This document shows positions 7,390 to 16,156 of a DNA stretch of 64,000 nucleotides, in pieces. The stretch spans positions 930,001 to 994,000 of the forward strand of contig NZ_JAHXYH010000001.1 in the NCBI RefSeq assembly GCF_019970065.1, in the 5' to 3' direction. Source of the DNA: Chryseobacterium sp. OSA05B. GTDB lineage: Bacteria > Bacteroidota > Bacteroidia > Flavobacteriales > Weeksellaceae. The first letter of the stretch is position 1. Each line of letters opens with the position of its first letter. A model generated the notes under the pieces. That model did no database searches and had not been told where the DNA came from. It saw only the letters and a program-made list of their open reading frames with translations. The position numbers and the translations under genes were made by a program.

Positions 7390-8853
7390 TTAAAGTTCTT
7401 TTCTTAATCTTGCTACCGGAATATTCAGCTGTTCACGGTATTTGGCGATTGTTCTTCTGGCGATATTGTACCCCTGTTCTTTCAGGATCACTACCAGCGC
7501 ATCATCGGTAAGCGGTTTTCTTTTGTTCTCTTTCCCGATCACCTCCTGAAGATGGGTTTTAATCTCTTTCGTAGAAACTTCTTCTCCATCGTCATTGGTA
7601 AGACTGTCTGAGAAAAGATCTTTCAGATAAAGGATTCCGTTTGAAGTATCGGCATATTTGCTTTTTACCACTCTTGAAATGGTAGAAATATCAAATCCAG
7701 TGATATCTGCAACATCTTTCAGAATCATTGGTCTCAGAGATTTTTCATCCCCTGTGATAAAATAATCCTTCTGGAATTTCACGATAGCTGTAATCGTTTG
7801 CAACAGAGTGTTCTGACGTTGGTTAATAGCGTCTATATACCATTTTGCAGCATCTAATTTCTGTTTGATAAACAATGCCGCCTGTTTGTGCTCAGAAGAG
7901 TTTTTATCGTGGGAATACGTGGTCAGAATGTCCTTATATTCTTCAGAAACTCTTAAAGTCGGAGCATTTTTGCTGTTAAGCATTGGGATCACAACACCAT
8001 CTTTTACCTGGATCACAAAATCCGGAATAATTTCCTGGTTGATGGTAATGGTCTGCGTATCAAAGTTCCCTCCTACTTTTGGAGAAAGTTTTGAAATTTC
8101 GTCCAGGGCATCTTTAAGATCTTCTTCTTCAATATCGTACTTCTGAATGATCTTATTGTAATGTTTATTGGTAAGAGCGTCAAACTGGTGTCTTAAAATA
8201 TTGGCTGCCAGGGAAACTGCTTTATCAGAACTCACTTTCTTTTCGATCTGAAGCAACAGGCATTCCTGAAGACCTCTCGCTCCCACTCCCGGCGGATCCA
8301 GCTTCTGGATGTAGTTTTCCAGAATGTCGTCAACTTTTTCTTTTGTGGTATAAATTCCCTGTGAGAAAGCAAGATCATCTACGATCGCTTTGATTTCTCT
8401 TCTCAGATAACCATCTGTATCAAGGTTTCCAATCACATATTCTGCGATCTTCTCATCTTCTTCACTGATATTCACCAGGTGAATCTGTTCCAGCAGATAG
8501 TCGTATAATGACTGTCCTTCGGTTAGAAGACTTTCGTTATCGAACTCTTCATCGTCCGGAGAATAGTTGCTGGACGCAGTTTTATAGTTGGGTTCGTCAT
8601 CGTAGATATACTCGTTGACGTCAAAATCTGTTTCAATGCTGGCCGTTCCTTCATCCTGATAAGCATCTTCAAGAGAAGAGAATTCATCTTCTTTTGGATC
8701 TTCCTTTACAATTTCCAAAGCAGGATTCTCTTCTAGCTCCCTTTCCAGCTCCTCTTCAAATTCCAGGGTATGAAGCTGAATAAGCTTCATCAGCTGGATC
8801 TGCTGAGGTGCCAGCTTCTGTCCTAACTTGAGTTGTAAGTGTTGTTTAAGCAT
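7390..8853 (-). CDS. rpoN: RNA polymerase sigma-54 factor
   Basis: 487 residues, the normal length for RpoN. The N-terminus is the Gln/Leu-rich activator-interacting region (LKLGQKLAPQQIQLMKLIQ). An acidic linker follows (about 40-110), then the core-binding domain, a helix-turn-helix (DVADITGFDISTISRVV) and the RpoN box near the C-terminus (ARRTIAKYREQLNIP), which reads the -24 promoter element. It directs transcription that needs AAA+ enhancer-binding activators; none is visible in this window. It is transcribed from the minus strand behind asnS but separated from it by a terminator. Confidence 0.97.
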   Translation of the reverse strand: MLKQHLQLKLGQKLAPQQIQLMKLIQLHTLEFEEELERELEENPALEIVKEDPKEDEFSSLEDAYQDEGTASIETDFDVNEYIYDDEPNYKTASSNYSPDDEEFDNESLLTEGQSLYDYLLEQIHLVNISEEDEKIAEYVIGNLDTDGYLRREIKAIVDDLAFSQGIYTTKEKVDDILENYIQKLDPPGVGARGLQECLLLQIEKKVSSDKAVSLAANILRHQFDALTNKHYNKIIQKYDIEEEDLKDALDEISKLSPKVGGNFDTQTITINQEIIPDFVIQVKDGVVIPMLNSKNAPTLRVSEEYKDILTTYSHDKNSSEHKQAALFIKQKLDAAKWYIDAINQRQNTLLQTITAIVKFQKDYFITGDEKSLRPMILKDVADITGFDISTISRVVKSKYADTSNGILYLKDLFSDSLTNDDGEEVSTKEIKTHLQEVIGKENKRKPLTDDALVVILKEQGYNIARRTIAKYREQLNIPVARLRKEL

Positions 8854-8971
8854 ATTAGTCTTTGTGTTTTAACATAACATATTCTACGAATTTAATAAAT
8901 TAATTCGACAAAAAACACATTTAGCATGATTTTTGCATTATACTTCTTAACATAATAAACTATTAGAAAAT

Positions 8972-9006
8972 AAAAAAGCCTTAATTTTTACATTAAGGCT
9001 TTTTTT
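8972..9006. terminator. Intrinsic terminator downstream of asnS
   Basis: Long perfect stem AAAAAAGCCTTAA / TTAAGGCTTTTTTT around an 8-nt loop. It ends asnS on the minus strand, so rpoN must have its own promoter in 8854-8970. Confidence 0.85.
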
Positions 9007-9012
9007 ATTGAT

Positions 9013-10461
9013 CTAGAATTCAGCGCTTTTCGGTGTTCTAGGGAAAGGAATCACGTCTCTGATATTCGTCATTCCTGTTACGAAAAGAACAAGTCTTTCC
9101 AACCCTAAACCGAAGCCTGCATGTGGTACAGAACCGAACTTTCGGGTATCAAGGTACCACCAAAGCTCTTCTGCATCTACGTGCATATCTTCCATTTTCT
9201 GTTTTAATACATCCAATCTTGCTTCTCTTTCAGATCCTCCGATGATCTCCCCGATACCAGGGAAAAGAACGTCCATTGCTGCAACGGTCTTATTGTCATC
9301 GTTCAGTTTCATATAGAACGCTTTGATTTCTTTCGGATAGTCGAACAATACTACCGGGCATTCAAAATGTTTTTCCACCAGATATCTTTCGTGTTCAGAC
9401 TGAAGATCCGCCCCCCAGTTTTCCACTGGATACTGGAATTTTCCTTTTTTATTTTCTTTAGAGTTCAGTAAGATCTCAATAGCTTCCGTATAGCTAACAC
9501 GTTTGAAACGTTTAGCGATAACGTTCTGAAGTTTTTCGATAAGACCTTCTTTTGCTCTGTCTTTTTCAGGTTTTCCTTTCTGTTCCTCTTCAAAACGGGT
9601 GTTCAGGAATTCAAGATCATCTTTACAGTTGTCCAGAACATACTGGATCACATATTTTAAGAAATCTTCCGCAAGATCAATGTTGTCTTCAAGGTTGTTG
9701 AATGCCACTTCCGGCTCTATCATCCAGAATTCTGCAAGGTGTCTTGTGGTGTTTGAATTTTCCGCACGGAAAGTAGGCCCGAATGTATAAATTCTACCTA
9801 ATCCCATCGCTGCAGTTTCTCCTTCAAGCTGTCCTGAAACCGTAAGGTTGGTTTTTTTACCAAAGAAATCCTGTGAGAAATCAATTTCACCTTCTTCCGT
9901 TTTTGGCATATTGTTCAGGTCAAAGTTCGTTACTCCGAACATTTCACCTGCCCCTTCTGCATCTGCACCTGTAATCACCGGTGTGTTAATATAGAAAAAC
10001 TGGTTTTGATTAAAGAATGAATGCACGGCAAAGCTCACAGCATGACGTACTCTGAAAACAGCACCAAATACATTGGTTCTGAATCTTAAGTGTGCCTGCT
10101 CACGAAGTTTCTCTAAGCTGTGTTTTTTAGGCTGAAGAATCGTGTTCTGAAGTTCTTCCGTGAAGTTATCTCCTAAGATGATGATCTTTTTAGCAATAAT
10201 TTCCACTGCCTGTCCTGCTCCCTGGCTTTCCACCACTTCTCCTATTACTTTCAGGGAAGAAGCTGTACTGATTTTCTTAAGGATCTCTTCATCAAAATTT
10301 TCGAAATCAACAACTATTTGCAAATTATTAATCGTAGATCCATCATTAAGGGCAATAAAGCGATTGGCACGGAATGATCTTACCCATCCGTAAACTGTAA
10401 TGTCATGATGTAATACTTTCTTGTAATCCTGTAGGATTTCTTTAATCGTCTGCTTTTTCAT
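9013..10461 (-). CDS. asnS: Asparaginyl-tRNA synthetase
   Basis: 482 residues, full length for the class II enzyme that charges tRNA-Asn. The N-terminal OB-fold anticodon-binding domain ([13 protein letters not shown], about residues 20-110) is followed by the class II core: motif 2 region ([19 protein letters not shown]) and motif 3 ([15 protein letters not shown]) near the C-terminus. The start is supported by a TAACTTTG promoter element about 39 nt upstream. It is a housekeeping gene and stands alone between terminators. Confidence 0.97.
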   Translation of the reverse strand: MKKQTIKEILQDYKKVLHHDITVYGWVRSFRANRFIALNDGSTINNLQIVVDFENFDEEILKKISTASSLKVIGEVVESQGAGQAVEIIAKKIIILGDNFTEELQNTILQPKKHSLEKLREQAHLRFRTNVFGAVFRVRHAVSFAVHSFFNQNQFFYINTPVITGADAEGAGEMFGVTNFDLNNMPKTEEGEIDFSQDFFGKKTNLTVSGQLEGETAAMGLGRIYTFGPTFRAENSNTTRHLAEFWMIEPEVAFNNLEDNIDLAEDFLKYVIQYVLDNCKDDLEFLNTRFEEEQKGKPEKDRAKEGLIEKLQNVIAKRFKRVSYTEAIEILLNSKENKKGKFQYPVENWGADLQSEHERYLVEKHFECPVVLFDYPKEIKAFYMKLNDDNKTVAAMDVLFPGIGEIIGGSEREARLDVLKQKMEDMHVDAEELWWYLDTRKFGSVPHAGFGLGLERLVLFVTGMTNIRDVIPFPRTPKSAEF

Positions 10462-10499
10462 TTGTTGATTATAAATTTTCGTTTAAAAATTAACGTCTG

Positions 10500-10507
10500 C
10501 AAAGTTA
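10500..10507 (-). promoter_or_regulatory. Promoter -7 element for asnS
   Basis: Reads TAACTTTG on the minus strand, an exact TAnnTTTG match, giving an untranslated leader of roughly 30 nt. Confidence 0.65.
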
Positions 10508-10508
10508 C

Positions 10509-10540
10509 AAAAAAACAGCGCAACTTGATGATTACGCTGT
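10509..10540. terminator. Intrinsic terminator upstream of asnS
   Basis: ACAGCG / CGCTGT hairpin with a 14-nt spacer. On the minus strand it is followed by seven T. It would stop transcription arriving from the small membrane-protein gene at 10704 just before the asnS promoter. Confidence 0.65.
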
Positions 10541-10703
10541 ATTTTTAAAAAATCATTTATTAAAATATTGAATCTAAAACTATGCTGTGGATATTATTTA
10601 GACGATGATACACTTTGTTGTTTGAATCTAAAAGGGGGGCATAAATGACCTATCAATGCAAAGATTCTTTTTTATTAAGACTGGCTTGAGTATTTTAAAA
10701 ACA

Positions 10704-11087
10704 TTACAACATCCCGGCCTTAAGATTCTTTTTCTTATTTCTCTTTTTGAATATCAGTGCTACCAAGCAAGGAAGCACTCCCAACATGCAAGCATAAATA
10801 TGATAAAAGACAAATGCCAAGGCAGATTGGCCATCTTCTGCTGCGCCACCAATATTAAAGTAAAAGATAACAGGAAGCGAGAGTGGAAAGATCAGCATTA
10901 TCATAAAAGCCAGACCGTAGCAAATCTTTATAGCCAAGCCATGCATTGCATTAATGATCAATGTATGGAAAATAAAGAATAAGACGATTGGTGCCAGTAC
11001 AAACCAAGCTTCAAAATTAAATCTCACTAAGAGAAGTTCCAATACTACGGCTAGCAGGCAAATTAGCGGTACAATAAGTTTTTTCAT
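10704..11087 (-). CDS. Small hydrophobic membrane protein, unknown
   Basis: 127 residues with four hydrophobic stretches (about 4-22, 27-48, 55-78, 88-110) and a strongly basic tail (KKRNKKKNLK), which should place the C-terminus in the cytoplasm. I recognise no family. It is a single gene on the minus strand between the phosphatidyltransferase operon and asnS. The upstream 11088-11271 stretch holds no gene I can support. Confidence 0.65.
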   Translation of the reverse strand: MKKLIVPLICLLAVVLELLLVRFNFEAWFVLAPIVLFFIFHTLIINAMHGLAIKICYGLAFMIMLIFPLSLPVIFYFNIGGAAEDGQSALAFVFYHIYACMLGVLPCLVALIFKKRNKKKNLKAGML

Positions 11088-11271
11088 TTTTATTAAGTTT
11101 AAATTTACTTTTTCTATTCAACAACCACATTTGGTTTATCAAGCCCAATGGGCATTCAAATTCTTTAGAATATAATCCGGATAGTTTATCGGGATGCAAA
11201 AAGGGAATAAAACCGCGTTACAGCTTTCCTTTTAAACATCAAGCTTCAGACTTGCTTACCTATTCATTACT

Positions 11272-11871
11272 TTAATTAAAAAATACGGTTTTCTTACGCT
11301 CTTTTCCGTTTCGGATTTTCCAGGCGTGATAGGAACTCGGTACATCGTATTGCCATTTCGGAAGCAGTAAGACAATTAAAATCACGTCAATATGAGACAC
11401 AAACCCTAATGCAACTGTGAGATAAAATGCCCAGCCCGTTTGCTGAAATCCGATAAGATATGTAAAAGCAATCAGCAGGCTCAAACCCCACATTTTTGAC
11501 ACAAAAGCGTGGGTACAGGTTTCTTTCCCGAATTTCCAGATACTGATCACGTAGCAAAGCGCTTCCATGATGAAGATTAAAAGAATTCCCCGCCATTCAT
11601 TTTTAATCAATTCAGGATTCAGAAAATAGGATGCGAACCCTAATGAAAGCCAGAAGATCAAATCGGTCTGACTGTCGAGTCTTCTTAACTTTTCTGATGA
11701 AACACCCACTTTTCGGGCAATGATTCCATCGAAAATATCTGTTAATAAGCCGAAATACATCAATCCTAAAATTAAAGATCCTGCTTCTGTTCCTTTAAAA
11801 TAAGCTAATAACAGAATCACCGGAGCTAAGATAAACCTGGTTGCAATAAGCAGATATGGAAGTTGTTTCAT
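11272..11871 (-). CDS. CDP-alcohol phosphatidyltransferase family protein
   Basis: 199 residues, polytopic. The family's signature DGxxARx8GxxxDxxxD, which holds the metal and the CDP-alcohol, is visible near residues 48-70 with the exact spacing: DGIIAR, eight residues, then RRLD and SQTD. The glycine of the signature is replaced by leucine (KLRRLD). All four aspartates are present, so activity is still plausible. Such enzymes make phospholipid head groups (PgsA/PssA/cardiolipin synthase type); the substrate is not readable. The start overlaps the stop of the surface-repeat gene by 4 bp (ATGA), implying a two-gene operon. Confidence 0.85.
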   Translation of the reverse strand: MKQLPYLLIATRFILAPVILLLAYFKGTEAGSLILGLMYFGLLTDIFDGIIARKVGVSSEKLRRLDSQTDLIFWLSLGFASYFLNPELIKNEWRGILLIFIMEALCYVISIWKFGKETCTHAFVSKMWGLSLLIAFTYLIGFQQTGWAFYLTVALGFVSHIDVILIVLLLPKWQYDVPSSYHAWKIRNGKERKKTVFFN

Positions 11872-12509
11872 GACTTTTTATTTTTAAAATTCCAATTGAT
11901 CAGGGGAAGTTTTCTTTTTTCATTCTCATTCCAAAAACCGATCTGTATTCCCCGTGAATCTTTACACACATTGATTAAAGCCACCTGAACACCTCTGCAT
12001 TTCTGACTTACGTTCGCAAGAGGAGAAATGACCACGCCTTTCGTTGTATGATGAAAATTGTACAGTGGTGATACAGCCATACCATTGATAACCGAAGGTG
12101 CACTGATATTACTAGACAGGCTTAATTCCAGCCCGTTGGTAACAGTAGGCTCCATATTAATAATAGAGAGCTGCATTCCGTTAATCTTATTCATTTTATC
12201 CGGTAAAGGATCCAAACCAATATCCTTAATTCCCCAATTGTCGATAGAGGTAATATTAACAAGGAATAATGCAGGAAAGAAAATTCCTAAACCATTAAAT
12301 CCCAATCCCACTCCATTCACTTTCTTAGGCTGTATTTCCCGATCAATTTCATCATAATATTTAATCAGCATTCCATTAACGTTTTTAGTTTCTTTTGAAG
12401 GCGAAAAGCCAATAATCTTAGGTCTGTCCGATATCGTATGCAAACTATCCTGAGCATTGATGACACTCCCTGCAAAGAGACCGATCATCATTAAAAATTT
12501 TATTTTCAT
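11868..12509 (-). CDS. Exported protein with repeated surface motif (LA_2272-like)
   Basis: 213 residues with a signal peptide ending in NAQ. The mature part is built of short repeating units of the type NGxxLxxxxN / RGVQVALINVC / RGIQIGFWN, separated by about 15-20 residues. This resembles the LA_2272 surface-repeat family, which is thought to form a beta-solenoid-like structure in the outer membrane or on the surface. The gene is divergent from the HTH regulator at 12616, and two operator-like dyads lie in the shared intergenic region, so the regulator probably controls it. Downstream it is coupled to a lipid-synthesis gene. Confidence 0.75.
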   Translation of the reverse strand: MKIKFLMMIGLFAGSVINAQDSLHTISDRPKIIGFSPSKETKNVNGMLIKYYDEIDREIQPKKVNGVGLGFNGLGIFFPALFLVNITSIDNWGIKDIGLDPLPDKMNKINGMQLSIINMEPTVTNGLELSLSSNISAPSVINGMAVSPLYNFHHTTKGVVISPLANVSQKCRGVQVALINVCKDSRGIQIGFWNENEKRKLPLINWNFKNKKS

Positions 12510-12542
12510 AACTCATTGTTTTAAAATTATACCTCAAAAGTA

Positions 12543-12612
12543 TCTGTGAAAAACACAAATACGAATGCGAAAAAAAATTAAAATAAAGAAGTACATTTGT
12601 GAAAATCACAAA
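12543..12612. promoter_or_regulatory. Twin operator-like dyads and -7 element between divergent genes
   Basis: Site 2 (12596-12612) is a perfect dyad TTTGTGA-AAA-TCACAAA. Site 1 (12543-12559) matches it at 15 of 17 bases. The two are 53 bp apart, about five helical turns. A TACATTTG -7 element (12592-12599) overlaps site 2, so a protein bound there would block transcription of the regulator gene. Confidence 0.6.
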
Positions 12613-12615
12613 AAC

Positions 12616-13542
12616 ATGTATCAGGAACTTTTACTTAAGGAAATCCGAAAGAAAATTGGAGACAAATCTTTGAACGATGAGATCGCCAATATTCTGAATA
12701 TAAGTTATGATGCATCTCACAGAAGAACGTCCCTGAAAGCAAAGTTCAGTTTTGAAGAAGCGCTGGAACTGGCAAAATATTATCAGATTTCCCTCAATCA
12801 ATTCATAACTTCAGACCGGCAGCTCCTGGTTCAGAAAACTTCAGCTGTGAACAATACCGAAGATTTACAGTCGTTTTTCCAGAATAATCTGAGCATTTTC
12901 GAAAATCTACCGCTGTCTGATGAGATGACGGTTTATTATTCTGCGAAGGATATTCCTTTTTTCTATACGCTTTCAGATACCTTGCTTTCCCGTTTTAAAA
13001 TTTATGTCTGGATGAATCTGCTTAATGCGAAACAGGTTTTTATTCCTTTTCTGCAGTTTTCGCCACCTTATTTTGAATCCAACACCCAGGAGCTGAAGAA
13101 AAAATACGAAGCACAAAACATCGTAGAATTGTGGAATGACAGGACTATTTCGAGTATTTTGCAGCAGATTTTATTCTATTATGAAACCAGACTTTTACAG
13201 AAAAATGAAGCTGAAATTATTCTGAACGAGCTTAAAGAACTTATAGAATATATCGAGCAGAAAACGGAAAACAATCCCAAATTTCACTTATATGAAAACG
13301 AGCTGATGCATCTGTCGAATGACATTTTTTTCCATCATCCGCACCAGTCATTGTTTGCTTTACCGGTAAATATGTTCGGGTATATTTTGATTAACGATGA
13401 AAAAACCTGTGATGAAGCACGGAATTATTTTGAACATCAGATTAAAAATTCAAAGTCACTGAACACTTCCGGAAACCGTGACAGGAAAATATTTTTCAAT
13501 AAAATGTACGAGCAGATTGAAAATTTAAAACAAAAGCTATAA
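12616..13542 (+). CDS. HTH transcriptional regulator (XRE-like N-terminus)
   Basis: 308 residues from the start chosen here. An in-frame ATG exists at 12565, but a TAnnTTTG promoter element lies between the two ATGs, so 12616 is the better start. The N-terminal 60 residues form a helix-turn-helix of the type found in many Bacteroidota regulators (DEIANILNISYDASHRRTSL, then an EEALELAKYYQISL helix). The rest is a long helical region of unknown ligand specificity. It probably represses itself and the divergent surface-repeat gene through the twin dyads. The AraC gene follows after 1 bp. Confidence 0.8.
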   Translation: MYQELLLKEIRKKIGDKSLNDEIANILNISYDASHRRTSLKAKFSFEEALELAKYYQISLNQFITSDRQLLVQKTSAVNNTEDLQSFFQNNLSIFENLPLSDEMTVYYSAKDIPFFYTLSDTLLSRFKIYVWMNLLNAKQVFIPFLQFSPPYFESNTQELKKKYEAQNIVELWNDRTISSILQQILFYYETRLLQKNEAEIILNELKELIEYIEQKTENNPKFHLYENELMHLSNDIFFHHPHQSLFALPVNMFGYILINDEKTCDEARNYFEHQIKNSKSLNTSGNRDRKIFFNKMYEQIENLKQKL

Positions 13543-13543
13543 T

Positions 13544-14347
13544 ATGAAAAACCTCCATAATGGTGAATTTTTCGGACAAACCAATGAAACCCTGCGTTTC
13601 GATGGATTAACCATTACGGATACGGAATATACGCATCCCTACGTCGACTGGCATTATCATGAAAATCCTTATTTCACTTTTCTGCTACAGGGAAATATGA
13701 CGGAAGGAAACAAAAAGGAAACTTATGACTGTCCTGCAGGAACACTGCTTTATCATCATTGGGAAGATGCTCATTACAATATCAAACCGGATGTTTTTAC
13801 ACGAGGATTTCATCTTGAACTGACAGAAGATTGGTTTGAAAAATTTGATATTTCTAAAGACGCTATTGAAGGTAGTTTTAATCTGAAAGATCCCGCTATA
13901 AAATTATTGATGTACAGGATTTTCAGGGAAACAAAACTGAATGATCCATCTCTTGAACTGTCTGTTCATGACCTTTTACTTACTCTATTCAATCAACTGA
14001 CAGAGAAGAGCGGAAATTTCAACAGAAAGCCAACCTGGGTAAGTAAAATCGATGAAATACTTCATGAAAATTATACAGAAAAACTAAGCCTTACGGAACT
14101 TTCAAAAACCTTAGACGTCCATCCGGTTCATTTAAGCAGGGACTTTCATAAACATTTTCAATGTACTTTAGGTGTATACATCAGAAAACTGAAGATCAAT
14201 AAATCTCTGACGCTTCTCAACGCAAATTCATCCCTGGCTGAAGTTGCACTGGAATGTGGTTTTTCAGATCAGAGTCATTTTATCCGATCATTCAGAGAAT
14301 ACACGGGAATTACGCCTTTGCAATACAGAAATCTTCTGAAGAAATAA
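13544..14347 (+). CDS. AraC-family transcriptional regulator
   Basis: 267 residues. The N-terminal half looks like a cupin sensor domain (HPYVDWHYHENPYFTFLLQG, then a second His-rich strand). The C-terminal 100 residues hold the two helix-turn-helix motifs of AraC proteins: LSLTELSKTLDVHPVHLSRDF and ALECGFSDQSHFIRSFREY, ending in the usual GITPLQYR. It begins 1 bp after the upstream regulator, so the two are co-transcribed and may act in one circuit. It may control the serine hydrolase at 14414, which has its own promoter element. Confidence 0.92.
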   Translation: MKNLHNGEFFGQTNETLRFDGLTITDTEYTHPYVDWHYHENPYFTFLLQGNMTEGNKKETYDCPAGTLLYHHWEDAHYNIKPDVFTRGFHLELTEDWFEKFDISKDAIEGSFNLKDPAIKLLMYRIFRETKLNDPSLELSVHDLLLTLFNQLTEKSGNFNRKPTWVSKIDEILHENYTEKLSLTELSKTLDVHPVHLSRDFHKHFQCTLGVYIRKLKINKSLTLLNANSSLAEVALECGFSDQSHFIRSFREYTGITPLQYRNLLKK

Positions 14348-14387
14348 TAATGTTAATTTCATTCTATTTTTTCTGAAAACCGATTTA

Positions 14388-14395
14388 TACTTTTG
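14388..14395 (+). promoter_or_regulatory. Promoter -7 element for the 14414 serine hydrolase
   Basis: TACTTTTG matches TAnnTTTG exactly, 18 bp before the start codon. I see no clear -33 TTG at the usual distance. Confidence 0.5.
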
Positions 14396-14413
14396 TCGAG
14401 ATAAAATATTAAA

Positions 14414-16060
14414 ATGAAATCTATTCTACTGTTTGTCTTATTTTTAAGTTTCGGACTTTCTTTCGGCCAGTCCAAAAATCTTACAGATCCCGATCCGATT
14501 ACCCTTCCTCTACATAAAACATACATCAACACGATTGTTTTCTTGGATAAAGCCATCGCTCCGGACCAATTAAAAGAATCTGATTTTCTTAAGACGATGG
14601 AATTTCAGGAAGATAAGGATTTGGGCATCCATATTTTTATGGACAATGCTCTGGTTAATTATTTACATCAAATCGATCCTTCGCTATCCTCTGATGAGCT
14701 CCTGAAAAAAGGAAATTATCAATTCAATTTCTTTGTTGACGGAAAATTGATCTACACTGAAAATCTGAATACCGGAGCGGGAATTGCTGAAGACAAAAAG
14801 AAGAAAACTACGCTGAGAATTCCTCTGTCAAGTTCAAAAAATGAAGATTCGTGGGGAAGATATTTATGGATGAGATTCTATCTTGGTAACGGCGGAATAG
14901 ATGCATTGGAAGAGGGAAAACATGTTTTGAAAATTGAAATCAGGCCTTATTTAAAAACGTCATCATTAAAAGTTGGAAACACGATTGCAGCAGGGGAAAT
15001 TAACTTAATAATTCCGCATAAAAATATTCCAGAACAACAAATTGCCATTCAAAAAATACAGCCCAACAGCGGATGGAAAGTTTCAGATGAAAAACCGGAT
15101 CAGGAAAAAATAAAGCTTTTAAATACAAAAATTGCAGAAAAACGGTTCAGAGAGATCACAAGTATTGTCGTGATCAAAAATGAAAAGCTTCTTCTGGAGG
15201 AATATTTCAACCAGTCCGGAAGAGATTCTTTGCAGGATACCCGTTCGGTGGGAAAGTCTTTTGCTTCAGCTTTGACCGGTATTGCCATAAAAGACGGCTA
15301 TCTTAAAAGTGAAAACCAGATGCTGAAAGACTTTTATGATCTGAAACACTTCAAAAACTATTCATCCCGAAAGGATAGCGTTACCATTAAAAGCCTACTG
15401 ACAATGAGCTCGGGATTTGACGGTAATGATCAGGATGAAAACTCGCCGGGAAATGAGGAAAATATGTATCCTACTGACAACTGGGTGAAGTTTACACTGG
15501 ATCTTCCGACGACACAAAATAAACCAGGAAAAGTCTGGAACTATTTCACTTCAGGAGTTGTGGTAACGGGAGATATTTTAGATAAAAATGTTCCAAAAGG
15601 TCTTGAAAAGTATGCAGCTAAAAAATTATTTCAACCCCTAGGAATTACCCACTACAAATGGCAGTTCACCCCACAACAAAAACCATCCTTAGCCGGTGGA
15701 TTACGTATGAAATCGCTGGATTTTGCCAGGTTCGGGCAGCTTTATAAAAATAATGGAGTATGGAGCGGAAAGAATGTTATCGACAAAAACTGGGTAAAAA
15801 AATCTTTCACCAATTATTTCACGAACGATCCTGATTCCGAAGGCTATGGCTACTTATTCTGGAGAAAAATCTATAAAGTTGGAAACAGGAATTTTGAAGC
15901 TTACCAATGCAGCGGAAATGGCGGAAACAAAATTATTATGTTCACAGAAATTCCTGTAGTGGTAGTAATTACGGCTAAAGCGTACAACAAATCTTATGCG
16001 CATGTGCAGTCGGAGAAGATGGTGCAGGAGTATTTATTGCCAGCCCTTGGTTATGAGTAA
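14414..16060 (+). CDS. Secreted serine hydrolase of the class C beta-lactamase fold
   Basis: 548 residues with a signal peptide ending in FGQ. Residues about 20-230 form an N-terminal beta-rich region without a family I know. The C-terminal 320 residues are the beta-lactamase/esterase-like domain: catalytic SVGK at residues 278-281, SLLTMSSGF after it, a YFTSG motif in the position of YxN, and a C-terminal GNGG in place of the HxG motif. These proteins are periplasmic esterases, peptidases or penicillin-binding-like enzymes rather than true beta-lactamases. Four such genes lie in the window. Confidence 0.88.
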   Translation: MKSILLFVLFLSFGLSFGQSKNLTDPDPITLPLHKTYINTIVFLDKAIAPDQLKESDFLKTMEFQEDKDLGIHIFMDNALVNYLHQIDPSLSSDELLKKGNYQFNFFVDGKLIYTENLNTGAGIAEDKKKKTTLRIPLSSSKNEDSWGRYLWMRFYLGNGGIDALEEGKHVLKIEIRPYLKTSSLKVGNTIAAGEINLIIPHKNIPEQQIAIQKIQPNSGWKVSDEKPDQEKIKLLNTKIAEKRFREITSIVVIKNEKLLLEEYFNQSGRDSLQDTRSVGKSFASALTGIAIKDGYLKSENQMLKDFYDLKHFKNYSSRKDSVTIKSLLTMSSGFDGNDQDENSPGNEENMYPTDNWVKFTLDLPTTQNKPGKVWNYFTSGVVVTGDILDKNVPKGLEKYAAKKLFQPLGITHYKWQFTPQQKPSLAGGLRMKSLDFARFGQLYKNNGVWSGKNVIDKNWVKKSFTNYFTNDPDSEGYGYLFWRKIYKVGNRNFEAYQCSGNGGNKIIMFTEIPVVVVITAKAYNKSYAHVQSEKMVQEYLLPALGYE

Positions 16061-16112
16061 TGGGTAATGAACAATTGGTAATAGGTAATTGAGTAATGCG
16101 TAATAGATCAGG
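16055..16112. repeat. Degenerate TAATGGGTAAT repeat
   Basis: A short run of imperfect GTAAT-containing units (GAGTAATGGGTAATGAAC, GGTAATAGGTAATTGAG, GTAATGCGTAAT) directly after a stop codon. It is low-complexity intergenic sequence with no coding signal. Confidence 0.5.
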
Positions 16113-16156
16113 ATATTGTTGAATGGAAAAAAATGTATCTTTAGTAAAAATAAACC

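Noticed and set aside
12565..12615. Upstream in-frame start of the HTH regulator
   Set aside because: A TAnnTTTG promoter element lies between it and the ATG at 12616, so translation from 12565 is unlikely.
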